Assembly (NCBI GenBank): GCA_035633415.1
Contig: DASQEZ010000213.1
Span: forward strand, 1-8,078
Direction of reading: 5' to 3'
DNA from: Fodinibacter sp035633415
GTDB lineage: Bacteria > Actinomycetota > Actinomycetes > Actinomycetales > Dermatophilaceae
DNA length: 8,078 nt
Shown here: positions 1-6,024 of the stretch, piece after piece
Numbering within the stretch: position 1 is the first letter of the stretch
How the letters are laid out: each line of letters begins with the position of its first letter
Notes under the pieces: model-generated
Databases searched by the model: none
What the model was told of the DNA's origin: nothing
What the model saw: only the letters and a program-made list of their open reading frames with translations
Made by a program: the position numbers and the translations under genes

Positions 1-35
1 ACCTCGCCCGTGGGGTGGATCGTCACGGTCGGCAC
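1..35 (-). CDS. 5' end of an unidentified gene, running off the left edge
   Basis: A GTG at 33-35 on the minus strand opens a frame that stays open to the window edge and reads M-P-T-V-T-I-H-P-T-G-E. A strong ribosome binding site, AAGGGAG, lies five bases upstream (about 41-47 in window coordinates), and this is the main evidence for a real start. The gene would be the next one downstream of the secreted protein, on the same strand, after a gap of about 150 bp. Only eleven codons are visible, so no family can be assigned. The short beta-strand-like start (TVTIHP) would fit, among many others, a ferredoxin-like or ubiquitin-like fold, but that is a guess. Confidence 0.45.
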   Translation of the reverse strand, partial: MPTVTIHPTGE

Positions 36-185
36 CGGCGCTCCCTTGCGTTCAGTGGTGGGGCGGCTCCGTGCCGTCCCACCATTGAGAGTCGCCGAGG
101 CCCGGGGGCGCGACCACGCACGTTCCTCATCACGGAACATCGGGGCGACCGGGGAGCGCGCAGGCGTCCCGTGCGCCGGGGTCGC
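36..185 (-). other. Intergenic gap with weak hairpins after the secreted-protein gene
   Basis: This gap lies between the stop of the secreted-protein gene and the putative start at 35. Two modest inverted repeats are visible. One pairs GCGACC (145-150) with GGTCGC (180-185), with a possible GCGC/GCGC inner pairing, directly after the stop. The other pairs GTTCC (122-126) with GGAAC (134-138) around a 7-base loop. Neither is followed by a clear T-run, so a terminator role is only possible. I see no other gene here. Confidence 0.25.
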
Positions 186-3100
186 TCAGTGCGAGACGAG
201 CACCCCGTCGACGATCGTCGTCCTCGAGGAGGTCGTGCGCAGCGTGAGCGTCCCCGAGCGCGTGGAGGCGAAGGTCGCGAGCCACTTGACCTGCTTGGTC
301 CGCCAGGTGGAGGAGACCAACGACACCCTGCCCGCGTACGTGCTGCCGACCCAGACGTCGACCGAGCCACAGGTCGAGCAGGTGGTGGCGATGATGCCGA
401 TCCGCTTCGCCGAGACCCCGGACCGGGTCAGCGAGACCTTGCTCGTGGTGGCCTTGGTCCAGGTGCCGTAGACGTACGACGTCGAGGTGCCGCGCGACCA
501 GCCCTTGCTCGCCGTGAGCGACCGGTCGTCCATGGCGATGACGGTGCACCGCTCGGTACCCCAGGCGCCGACGTTGCCGGCGACGTCACGGGCCCGCACC
601 GACAGGCAGTACTGGTAACCGGCGGAGACCTTGAGGGTGGTGGCCTTGGCCGTCGTGAGCTGAAGGGTCGACGGGTAGGTGTACGCGCCCAGCCCTGACC
701 CGGTCGAGGCCTTGCGGTAGCGCACGTCGTAGCGGGACGGGCCCGAGCCGCCGGTGTCCGTGCCCGACCAGGTGAGCGGGATCGAGGTGGTCAGCCTCGC
801 GGCGGGCAGGGCGGTGAGGGATGCCGTGGGTGCGGTGGCGTCGACCTTCCAGCTGGCGTTCGTCTGGCCGACGACATTCGCGGGGTCGGTGGCGCGCACC
901 GTCAGGGTGTGGCTGCCGGCGGCGAGCGTGCCCGGCTTCCAGGCGCCGGCGCAGGGCACCCAGGTCGGGGAGGTGTCGAGCCGGCACTCGGTGCGCAGCC
1001 CGCCCGGGGCGTCGTCGGGGTCGGTGGCCGACACGGTGACGGTCGGAGCCGCAGTGGTCCAGGCGGCGACCGTGGCGACCGGCGCGGGCGCGGACGACAC
1101 CGGGTCCACCCAGGTCACGCTCCGGCTCGTCGGCAGGTCACGGATCTTGCGCCCGGTGCTGCCGGACAGGTCCCAGAGCTCGCCGGTCCCCGTTGCCATC
1201 CATGCCGCCGAGCCGACGGCGAGCCGCGTTCCGGTGGTGTCCCACGTGTAGTCGCGACCCCAGGCGTAGATGCCCAGGTCCTTCTGGGTCCCCCCTGCAA
1301 GGGGGATCTCGTAGAGCGTCCCGAACGAGTACCGGTACACAGCGACCCGGCCGGTGCGAGACACCCGAGCCGTCCCCGCGTCGCCGGCTCCGGGAACCGC
1401 GGTCGTGGCCCCGGTGGTGGGGTTCATCCGGAACAGTCCGGGGCCGTCGGTCGGGACGACGAGCAGTGAGGTCCCGTCGGGGGTCCAGTCGGCGAACACC
1501 CAGGAGCGCGAGTTCGGTATCTCGGTCACCACCCCGGTCGCCTGTGTGCGCAGGGCGATGCCGCCCGGCTTCACGACCACGTCGCCGTCTCGCAGCTCGC
1601 TGAGCTGCACGGCGAGGACGGCGCCGTCGGGACGGTACCGGCCCGCCTTCGACTGCTCGGTGTACCAGCTGCGTTGGATCTGGGTCGAGGTGAAGAACCA
1701 GGCGTCGCCGGAGTAGCGGTCGAAGGCGGCGTGCTCGGCCCGGGTCGGCGAGGACGCCAGGTGCACGGTCGTCATCCGGCTCAGCCCGCCATCGGTCTCG
1801 GCGATCCGCAGGCCGTCGAGCACGTCGGGGTCGGCCGAGACGCCGACGGCGCGAACGCCCTTCCCACCCGAGTCGACGTAGAGCCACTCCGAGGGCACGA
1901 CGAACCGGAACGGCGCCGTGGTGTAGACCCGCCCGTCGTCGAGCACCTGGCGCAGTCGGAACACGTGGGCACCGACAGCCAGGTCCTTGAGGTACACCGG
2001 GGTGGACGTCGAGGAGCCGATGGTGCTGCCGTTCTCGTCGAGGACGGTGTAGGTCGAGAACGAGTTGGCCGTGCCCGGGGTCCAGCTCACGCTGGTGAGG
2101 CCCGGCCTGCCCTGGGCGAGCACTGCCTGGGGTCCCGCGAGCTCGTCGCGATCGGTTCCGAACACGGTGCCGACGGTGCTCTCGCCCTCACTGGTGGTGA
2201 CGACGACCCGTGCGGTGTACGTCGTCCACACCGGGTCCGCGGCAGGTCGGTCCTCCCGCAGCGACAGCGAGCAGGTCTCGCCGGGCGCGAGGGTGGCGCC
2301 GGCGCAGGAGCCCAGCGCGACCGACAGCACGCCCGCCGGGTCGGCCTGGCTGGTTCGGACGAGGCGCGCGCCGGTGAGGTCGACGCTCTCCTGCCCGACG
2401 TTGCGCACGACGTGGGTGCTGGTGGCCGTGCCACCGGGGGAGGCACCGACCGCGGTGGCACGAGGACCGGTCACGGCGCTCACGGTCTCGGGGGTCGAGA
2501 GCCGGCCGCTGGCCCGCACCGTCGCGCCGTCCGAACAGGTCAGGTCGGCGTCGATGCTCACCGCCGCCCACCAGGTGAGCCGGCTGGGCACGGCGTGGAG
2601 GATCCGTACCGAGCCGGTGGCGCCGGTGCAGGATCCCAGCTGCCCCGTTGCCGACACGTCGAGCTGACCGTCGGCAGTGCCCACCTCGTAGGTGCCGTCG
2701 GTCACCGGCCAGGGGACGGTCAGCGAGGGACCAAGACCGGTGTAGCCGACCCGGGTGATGGCGACTCCGCCGGCCACCGGCGTCGCCTGGAGTGCGTCAC
2801 CCTGGTCGCCCACCAGGGCCGCGCTCTGGTGGGCGTCGTCCTCATGGCCCCACGTCACGGTCAGTGCCTGGCGGGCGGGGGCGAACGGCCGCAGGTCGGC
2901 GGCCTTGGCGCTGGTCACCGGCTCCGAGGGTGCCCCGTCGACCCCGCCGGCCGTCGCCCGCACGGCGTAGGTCGCGACGACCCCCGCTGGCAGCTCGTCA
3001 TCGTCGAGCTGCCAGGGAAAGCCTGCCTTCGTGATCGTCCACGTGCGGTCGATCCCCGGACCGGTGCGGGTGACGACCCACCCGGTGGCGCTCGGCTCTC

Positions 3101-3266
3101 CGGCGACGTAGGCGGCCGGCTGCCAGGTCAGCCTGACCCCTTCGATGGTCGCCACCGCCTTGAGCGAGGTCGGTGCGCCGGGCGCTGTCCCTGCCCGGGC
3201 CGCGACCGGCGTCAGGAGTGCGAGGAGCACCGCCAGGAGCAACGCTGCGGGCGATCGACGAGACAT
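186..3266 (-). CDS. Large secreted multidomain protein (signal peptide, beta-sandwich modules, beta-propeller-like centre)
   Basis: The protein has 1026 residues. The ATG at 3266 is chosen because AAGGA lies six bases upstream and a signal peptide follows at once: basic MSRR, a Leu/Ala core, and likely cleavage after ARA (about residue 25). Modules by inspection: a fibronectin-III-like domain (about 28-118); an uncharacterised beta-rich region (about 130-260, C213/C244); an immunoglobulin-like region resembling choice-of-anchor domains (about 262-372, C321/C332); a second FnIII-like module (about 378-457); a beta-propeller-like region (about 463-722) with blade-type phrases such as WTPDGTSLLVV and WDTTGTRLAVGS; two further Ig-like modules (about 727-910, C761/C772 and C887/C907); and a C-terminal beta domain (about 912-1026) containing TTCSTCGSVDVWVGS. 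Even cysteine spacing suggests disulfides outside the cell. I see no LPXTG motif, C-terminal membrane anchor or recognisable catalytic motif. It is probably an extracellular binding or surface protein. Function unknown. Confidence 0.88.
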   Translation of the reverse strand: MSRRSPAALLLAVLLALLTPVAARAGTAPGAPTSLKAVATIEGVRLTWQPAAYVAGEPSATGWVVTRTGPGIDRTWTITKAGFPWQLDDDELPAGVVATYAVRATAGGVDGAPSEPVTSAKAADLRPFAPARQALTVTWGHEDDAHQSAALVGDQGDALQATPVAGGVAITRVGYTGLGPSLTVPWPVTDGTYEVGTADGQLDVSATGQLGSCTGATGSVRILHAVPSRLTWWAAVSIDADLTCSDGATVRASGRLSTPETVSAVTGPRATAVGASPGGTATSTHVVRNVGQESVDLTGARLVRTSQADPAGVLSVALGSCAGATLAPGETCSLSLREDRPAADPVWTTYTARVVVTTSEGESTVGTVFGTDRDELAGPQAVLAQGRPGLTSVSWTPGTANSFSTYTVLDENGSTIGSSTSTPVYLKDLAVGAHVFRLRQVLDDGRVYTTAPFRFVVPSEWLYVDSGGKGVRAVGVSADPDVLDGLRIAETDGGLSRMTTVHLASSPTRAEHAAFDRYSGDAWFFTSTQIQRSWYTEQSKAGRYRPDGAVLAVQLSELRDGDVVVKPGGIALRTQATGVVTEIPNSRSWVFADWTPDGTSLLVVPTDGPGLFRMNPTTGATTAVPGAGDAGTARVSRTGRVAVYRYSFGTLYEIPLAGGTQKDLGIYAWGRDYTWDTTGTRLAVGSAAWMATGTGELWDLSGSTGRKIRDLPTSRSVTWVDPVSSAPAPVATVAAWTTAAPTVTVSATDPDDAPGGLRTECRLDTSPTWVPCAGAWKPGTLAAGSHTLTVRATDPANVVGQTNASWKVDATAPTASLTALPAARLTTSIPLTWSGTDTGGSGPSRYDVRYRKASTGSGLGAYTYPSTLQLTTAKATTLKVSAGYQYCLSVRARDVAGNVGAWGTERCTVIAMDDRSLTASKGWSRGTSTSYVYGTWTKATTSKVSLTRSGVSAKRIGIIATTCSTCGSVDVWVGSTYAGRVSLVSSTWRTKQVKWLATFASTRSGTLTLRTTSSRTTIVDGVLVSH

Positions 3267-3324
3267 CTGCCGTCCTTCGAGGTCACCGTGACATCGGCCG
3301 TCGGCGGGCACACGGGCTGGGCGG

Positions 3325-3330
3325 ATCGTA
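3325..3330 (-). promoter_or_regulatory. Candidate -10 element for the secreted-protein gene
   Basis: On the minus strand this reads TACGAT (consensus form TANNNT), about 59 bases before the ATG at 3266. It lies in the only sizeable gap upstream of that gene. No good -35 hexamer is visible at the usual spacing, so the call rests on the -10 alone. Confidence 0.22.
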
Positions 3331-3360
3331 TCCGTGCCGTTCAGCGGCCCGATGGGGGAT

Positions 3361-3390
3361 CCCGGAAGTGTGCGAGAACTCGCAACCGGG
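3361..3390 (-). terminator. Imperfect hairpin after the enoyl-CoA hydratase gene
   Basis: CCCGG (3361-3365) pairs with CCGGG (3386-3390). Inside it, TGCGAG (3371-3376) pairs with CTCGCA (3379-3384) around AA, with an asymmetric bulge between the two stems. The structure begins 11 bp beyond the hydratase stop, so it may end that transcript. It also lies about 100 bp upstream of the secreted-protein start, so the inner palindrome could instead be an operator. There is no T-run. Confidence 0.35.
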
Positions 3391-3401
3391 CTCGGGCAGG
3401 C

Positions 3402-4145
3402 TCAACGGTGCAGTGCCGCGGCCATCCGCTCCTGGGCGACCGCCGAGTGGAACAGCAGCCCGGACAGTCGGGCCATCTCGTCACCACGCTCGTCGAACGC
3501 CGCGACGAGGTCGACCGACAGCAGGCGCTTGGCCTCGACCAACCCTTGTCTGGCCCCGGCGCGCAGGTCGTCGAGCACGCGGGCCACCGCGGCATCCACC
3601 TCGTCGGCCGCGACGACGTGCGTGACCAGCCCCTGCTCGCGCGCCTCGTGCGCGCCGACCGAGCGGCCGGTGAGGAACCAGTCGGATGCCGCGCGCGGGC
3701 TGAGCCGGGCCCGCAGCGGGATGGAGATGACGGCGGCCGCCAGACCGAGCCGCACCTCGGTGAGGGCGAACGTCACGTCGTCGCGGCACACGACGACGTC
3801 GGCGGACGCCACCAGACCCAGGCCCCCGGCCCGCACCGGGCCGTCCAGCCGACAGACGACCGGCACCGGGAGGTCGGCGATGGCCCGCTGGAGGGCGATG
3901 ATGCGGCGGGCGGCCTCGACCATGTCGACGGTCGCGGCCTCCTTGAGGTCGGCCCCGGCGCAGAACACCGGGTGCGACGAGCGCAGCAGCACGCCGTGCA
4001 GCGACTCGTCGGCGCCGGCCTCGGCGAGCTGCTCGGTGAGCTCGGCGACGAGGCGTCTGGAGAGTGCGTTGCGGTTGGCCGGGGAGTCCAGGGTGAGCAC
4101 CGCGATGCGGTCGTCGTCGGCCCGGTACACCAGTGCGTCGCTCAC
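3402..4145 (-). CDS. Enoyl-CoA hydratase/isomerase (crotonase) family protein
   Basis: The protein has 247 residues, a normal length for a single-domain crotonase. Family members stabilise an acyl-CoA enolate in an oxyanion hole and hydrate, isomerise or cleave CoA esters in the cytoplasm. Visible features: the first oxyanion-hole motif FCAGADL (61-67), the second oxyanion-hole glycines RAGGLGL (105-111), and SADVVV (114-119). E130 in LTEVRLGL matches the catalytic Glu164 of rat mitochondrial hydratase. The partner Glu144 aligns with Gly110, so the usual two-glutamate hydratase centre is incomplete. The RAGGLGL...FALTEVRLGLA pattern resembles methylglutaconyl-CoA hydratase-like members, but the substrate cannot be read from sequence. 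The start is GTG at 4145, where family similarity begins (SDALVYRADDDRIAVLTLDSP), with a weak AGGG about nine bases upstream. The open frame continues upstream through the next gene, but that part is shadow sequence. Confidence 0.9.
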   Translation of the reverse strand: MSDALVYRADDDRIAVLTLDSPANRNALSRRLVAELTEQLAEAGADESLHGVLLRSSHPVFCAGADLKEAATVDMVEAARRIIALQRAIADLPVPVVCRLDGPVRAGGLGLVASADVVVCRDDVTFALTEVRLGLAAAVISIPLRARLSPRAASDWFLTGRSVGAHEAREQGLVTHVVAADEVDAAVARVLDDLRAGARQGLVEAKRLLSVDLVAAFDERGDEMARLSGLLFHSAVAQERMAAALHR

Positions 4146-4167
4146 CCGCCCGACCCTAGCCACTTCC

Positions 4168-4219
4168 CGAGTCGGGTGCTCAGGTGGTTGCCGGGGCAGC
4201 CACCTGAGCACCCAGCTCG
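4168..4219. repeat. Long intergenic hairpin (14-bp perfect inverted repeat plus extensions)
   Basis: GGGTGCTCAGGTGG (4174-4187) is the exact reverse complement of 4200-4213. Pairing extends inwards through a G-U, A-U, G-C and C-G to a 4-base loop at 4192-4195. After one mismatch it extends outwards for five more pairs (4168-4172 with 4215-4219, including one G-U). It lies 3 bp beyond the stop of the DUF385 gene and upstream of the hydratase. It could terminate the former and insulate the latter, or be a copy of a dispersed palindromic repeat. No T-run follows on either strand. Confidence 0.7.
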
Positions 4220-4222
4220 AGG

Positions 4223-4729
4223 TCAGGCGGCGCCGATGACGTGGAAGACCGGCATCCCGGGGGCCACGGCCGCGATCTCGGCGTCGGTCGAGCCCTTCGA
4301 CAGCCCCTCCACGAACCGCCCGACCTCCCAGCCCCACCGGGTGAGGTAGACCCGCAGCACCGGCACCCGCTGCCCGACCGGGACCTCGACCAGCTCGACC
4401 GGCTCCGTGCGCCTGCCCAGCCGGAGCTCGCCGGAGCCCGCGGCCCGGGCGTTGCGCACCCACTGGGTGTTGCCGCGCGGAGCCACCAGGTAGCGCTCGC
4501 CGTCGAGCTCGAGCAGGTTGACCGGCACGCTGCGCGGCTCGCCGGACCTGCGGCCGCGGACCACCAGCACCCGGGAGCCGAACAGGCTGATGCCGTGGGC
4601 GGTGAGCCACCGCACCACGGCGGCCGACCAGGTGTCCATCCGGCCACCGGGCGCGACGTAGCGGGAGGGGTCGACCGGCGTGGTCGAGGTGTGGTCGTCC
4701 GTGGGCTCTGACGTCGTGGGCTCTGACAT
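4223..4729 (-). CDS. DUF385 / nitroreductase family deazaflavin-dependent oxidoreductase
   Basis: The protein has 168 residues. It belongs to the split-barrel Ddn-like family whose characterised members use reduced cofactor F420 (deazaflavin) to reduce varied substrates. The family signature is visible as GRRSGEPRSVPV (59-70), then LVAPRGNTQWVRNARA (81-96) and a C-terminal beta region with VPVGQRVPVLRVYL. The N-terminal 25 or so residues are Ser/Thr/Pro/Asp-rich and look disordered. The ATG at 4729 is preferred because GGAGG lies five bases upstream. The in-frame ATG at 4741 lacks such a site, and a start at 4777 would place coding sequence across an operator. The gene is divergent from the TetR gene and shares a promoter region with two operator-like palindromes, so TetR control is likely. 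The physiological substrate is unknown. F420 use is inferred from the family. Confidence 0.88.
   Translation of the reverse strand: MSEPTTSEPTDDHTSTTPVDPSRYVAPGGRMDTWSAAVVRWLTAHGISLFGSRVLVVRGRRSGEPRSVPVNLLELDGERYLVAPRGNTQWVRNARAAGSGELRLGRRTEPVELVEVPVGQRVPVLRVYLTRWGWEVGRFVEGLSKGSTDAEIAAVAPGMPVFHVIGAA
4700..4729 (-). repeat. 15-nt tandem duplication spanning the DUF385 start codon
   Basis: ATGTCAGAGCCCACG (4729-4715) is followed directly by ACGTCAGAGCCCACG (4714-4700), which differs by one base. The product begins MSEPTTSEPT. The second copy's first codon is ACG instead of ATG. This looks like a small slippage or tandem duplication event in a non-structured N-terminal tail. Confidence 0.75.
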
Positions 4730-4752
4730 GGTGTCCTCCATCGGTGCTTGCA

Positions 4753-4765
4753 AGAGCAGTGCTCT
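4753..4765. promoter_or_regulatory. Operator-like palindrome 1, proximal to the DUF385 gene
   Basis: AGAGCAGTGCTCT is a 6+1+6 dyad within a 17-bp sequence (4751-4767) that recurs exactly at 4806-4822, a shift of 55 bp. It lies 23 bp upstream of the DUF385 start, within the expected early transcribed region of that gene. Length and symmetry suit a TetR-family dimer, and the TetR gene is adjacent. Confidence 0.75.
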
Positions 4766-4779
4766 CGTTTCCTGCACCC

Positions 4780-4808
4780 AGCGTGGCGGACGGCGGCGTG
4801 GATGTCAA
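4780..4808 (-). promoter_or_regulatory. Candidate promoter for the DUF385 gene
   Basis: The minus strand carries a perfect -35 hexamer, TTGACA (4808-4803), then a 17-bp spacer and CACGCT (4785-4780), a weak -10 that keeps the A at position 2 and T at position 6. Transcription would start near 4773, placing palindrome 1 just downstream of the start site and palindrome 2 against the -35. Repression from either site is plausible. Confidence 0.45.
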
Positions 4809-4820
4809 GAGCAGTGCTCT
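4808..4820. promoter_or_regulatory. Operator-like palindrome 2, proximal to the tetR-family gene
   Basis: This is the second exact copy of AGAGCAGTGCTCT, in the shared 17-bp repeat 4806-4822. It ends 21 bp before the regulator's ATG and touches the TTGACA -35 of the divergent gene. This placement suits autoregulation together with control of the DUF385 gene. Confidence 0.75.
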
Positions 4821-4841
4821 CGGTTGTGGCAGGATGGCCCC

Positions 4842-5549
4842 ATGACCACCGACCGGGCCCGGCGCCGCGAGGACCTCACGGCCCGAGTCCTGCAGATCGG
4901 CCGGCAGCACCTGGCCGAGCACGGTGCCGCCGGGCTGAGCCTGCGCGCGGTGACCCGTGACCTCGGCATGGTGTCGTCAGCGGTCTACCGGTACGTCGCC
5001 AGCCGCGACGAGCTGCTCACCCTGCTGCTCGTCGACGCCTACGGCGCCCAGGCCGATGCCGTCGCGGCCGCGGTGGAGTCCGCGGCCGACCAGCGCTGGC
5101 CCGACCGCCTGCTCGCCGCGGCGCACGCCTTTCGGGCCTGGGCGGTGGCCGAGCCCAGCCGGTACGCCCTGCTCTACGGCAGCCCGGTGCCCGGCTATGC
5201 CGCCCCGCCGGAGGTGACCATCGAGCCGGGGACGAGAGTGATCGGCATCCTGCTCGACCTCGTCGCCGAGGGGGTCGCCCGAGGTGACGTGCCCGACCGG
5301 CCGGCACCCCACGACCCGCCCGAGCCGTTGGCGGGCGACCTGCGGGTGGTCGGTGAGCAGGTCGGCCTGGCGACCCACCCGGCGGTGCTGTCGCGAGCAC
5401 TGCTGCTCTGGGCCACCGTCGTGGGTGCCACGAGCCTGGAGGTGTTCGGGCAGTACGGCACCGACACCCTGCGCGACCCGCGCCAGGCCTACGACCAGCA
5501 GGTGCGGATGGCGCTCGACGTGCTCCGCGGCGGCCTGGACCTGCCCTGA
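4842..5549 (+). CDS. TetR-family transcriptional regulator (WHG-type C-terminal domain)
   Basis: The protein has 235 residues. TetR regulators are dimers that leave DNA when a small ligand binds the C-terminal domain. The N-terminal DNA-binding domain is clear: helix 1 about 9-28, then helix-turn-helix in SLRAVTRDLGMVSSAVYRYV (33-52), followed by the usual SRDELL. The C-terminal part contains LLWATVVGATSLEVFGQYG (188-206), which resembles the WHG-type TetR C-terminal domain, although the H of W-H-G is not conserved here. The ATG at 4842 is preferred because AGGA lies seven bases upstream. The ATG at 4834 is out of frame and stops after three codons. The gene diverges from the DUF385 enzyme gene, and the two identical palindromes between them are the likely operators. 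The effector is unknown. A palindromic element starts 3 bp after the stop. Confidence 0.92.
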   Translation: MTTDRARRREDLTARVLQIGRQHLAEHGAAGLSLRAVTRDLGMVSSAVYRYVASRDELLTLLLVDAYGAQADAVAAAVESAADQRWPDRLLAAAHAFRAWAVAEPSRYALLYGSPVPGYAAPPEVTIEPGTRVIGILLDLVAEGVARGDVPDRPAPHDPPEPLAGDLRVVGEQVGLATHPAVLSRALLLWATVVGATSLEVFGQYGTDTLRDPRQAYDQQVRMALDVLRGGLDLP

Positions 5550-5552
5550 CCC

Positions 5553-5579
5553 CCCGCGAAGTCAGGAGCACTTCGCGGG
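5553..5579 (+). terminator. Strong hairpin directly after the tetR-family gene
   Basis: CCCGCGAAGT (5553-5562) pairs perfectly with ACTTCGCGGG (5570-5579) around the 7-base loop CAGGAGC. It begins 3 bp after the regulator's stop, a natural place for a terminator, though no T-run follows. It is also the left half of the larger inverted repeat described separately. Confidence 0.55.
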
Positions 5580-5628
5580 CTCAGGTGCGTATCCGGCCCT
5601 GACTCGGCGAAGTGCTCCTGACTTCGCG
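5555..5628. repeat. Nested inverted repeat between convergent genes
   Basis: A 22-bp arm (5555-5576) is the exact reverse complement of 5607-5628. After a short mismatched stretch the pairing resumes with TCAGG (5581-5585) and CCTGA (5598-5602), giving 28 of 31 paired positions. Each arm is also a hairpin by itself: a 10-bp stem on the left, and a 7-bp stem GCGAAGT/ACTTCGC (5607-5613 with 5621-5627) on the right. The two 7-base loops, CAGGAGC and GCTCCTG, are complementary. The element sits between the TetR gene (+) and the DUF1801 gene (-) and may be a bidirectional terminator or a REP/BIME-like dispersed repeat. Confidence 0.85.
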
Positions 5629-5655
5629 TGAGGACCGTCGTTGAGGGGCGCGTTG

Positions 5656-6024
5656 TCAGCGGCCGTCGGCGACCCGGGCGAGGTGGGCCCGCACCACGGC
5701 GTCGACGAGCGCGGTCGGGAAGTCCTCGCGGTAGGGCAGCTTGAGGGTGCTGGCCCCGGAGCTGTGCGCCTCCAACGCCGCGGTCGCCTCCGCGTCGAGG
5801 TCCTCGGCGGGAGGCAGCGGGTAGATCGCGAGGTGCTCCTTCCAGGCCGAGGCGTGCAGCAGGCGGTGGCCGTCGACCACGAAGGTCGGCATGTTGTACG
5901 ACAACGTCGCGGTGGCCGTCGGCGCGTGGCGCAGCACGAGGTCGCGCACCGCCCGGTAGTAGTCGCGCCCGGTCTCGGGAGCGGTCTCGAGGTAGCGGTC
6001 CACGGCATCCGGCGTCGCAGTCAT
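5656..6024 (-). CDS. DUF1801 domain protein
   Basis: The protein has 122 residues, typical for the DUF1801 family, some members of which are annotated as iron chaperone-like. No enzymatic role is established for it here. Family features: an N-terminal helical start VDRYLETAP, the hallmark LSYNMPTFVVDGHRLLHASAWKEHLAIYPLP (about 41-71, matching the usual SYGMP...F...K.H...YP pattern), and a C-terminal SGASTLKLPYREDFPTALVDAVVRAHL segment, like the family's G.TI.FP...P.P..L...IV. The ATG at 6024 is preferred because AGGA lies eight bases upstream and the family start aligns there. An in-frame ATG at 6033 has no proper site. The gene follows dciA on the same strand after about 50 bp, so read-through from recF-dciA is possible. 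It converges with the TetR gene across the nested repeat. Confidence 0.85.
   Translation of the reverse strand: MTATPDAVDRYLETAPETGRDYYRAVRDLVLRHAPTATATLSYNMPTFVVDGHRLLHASAWKEHLAIYPLPPAEDLDAEATAALEAHSSGASTLKLPYREDFPTALVDAVVRAHLARVADGR

Noticed and set aside
15..698. Plus-strand open frames at the left end, including 10-471 and 15-698.
   Set aside because: They are antisense to the secreted-protein gene, with no ribosome binding site support and biased shadow composition.
3267..3311. A start 15 codons upstream for the secreted protein.
   Set aside because: It would bury the signal peptide behind a charged leader. The ATG at 3266 has AAGGA at the right distance and a standard signal peptide.
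1674..4349. An 891-codon open frame on the plus strand.
   Set aside because: It lies antisense to the secreted-protein and crotonase genes, has the Arg/Gly/His/Pro-rich composition of a high-GC shadow frame, and shows no family motif.
4730..4777. A longer DUF385 start at 4777 (MQETRALLLQ...).
   Set aside because: It would translate through operator palindrome 1. GGAGG sits ideally before the ATG at 4729.
4146..4922. Upstream extension of the crotonase frame to 506 residues, an apparent fusion protein.
   Set aside because: Crotonase similarity begins at the GTG at 4145. The extension overlaps the DUF385 gene in another frame and crosses the hairpin and the operator region.
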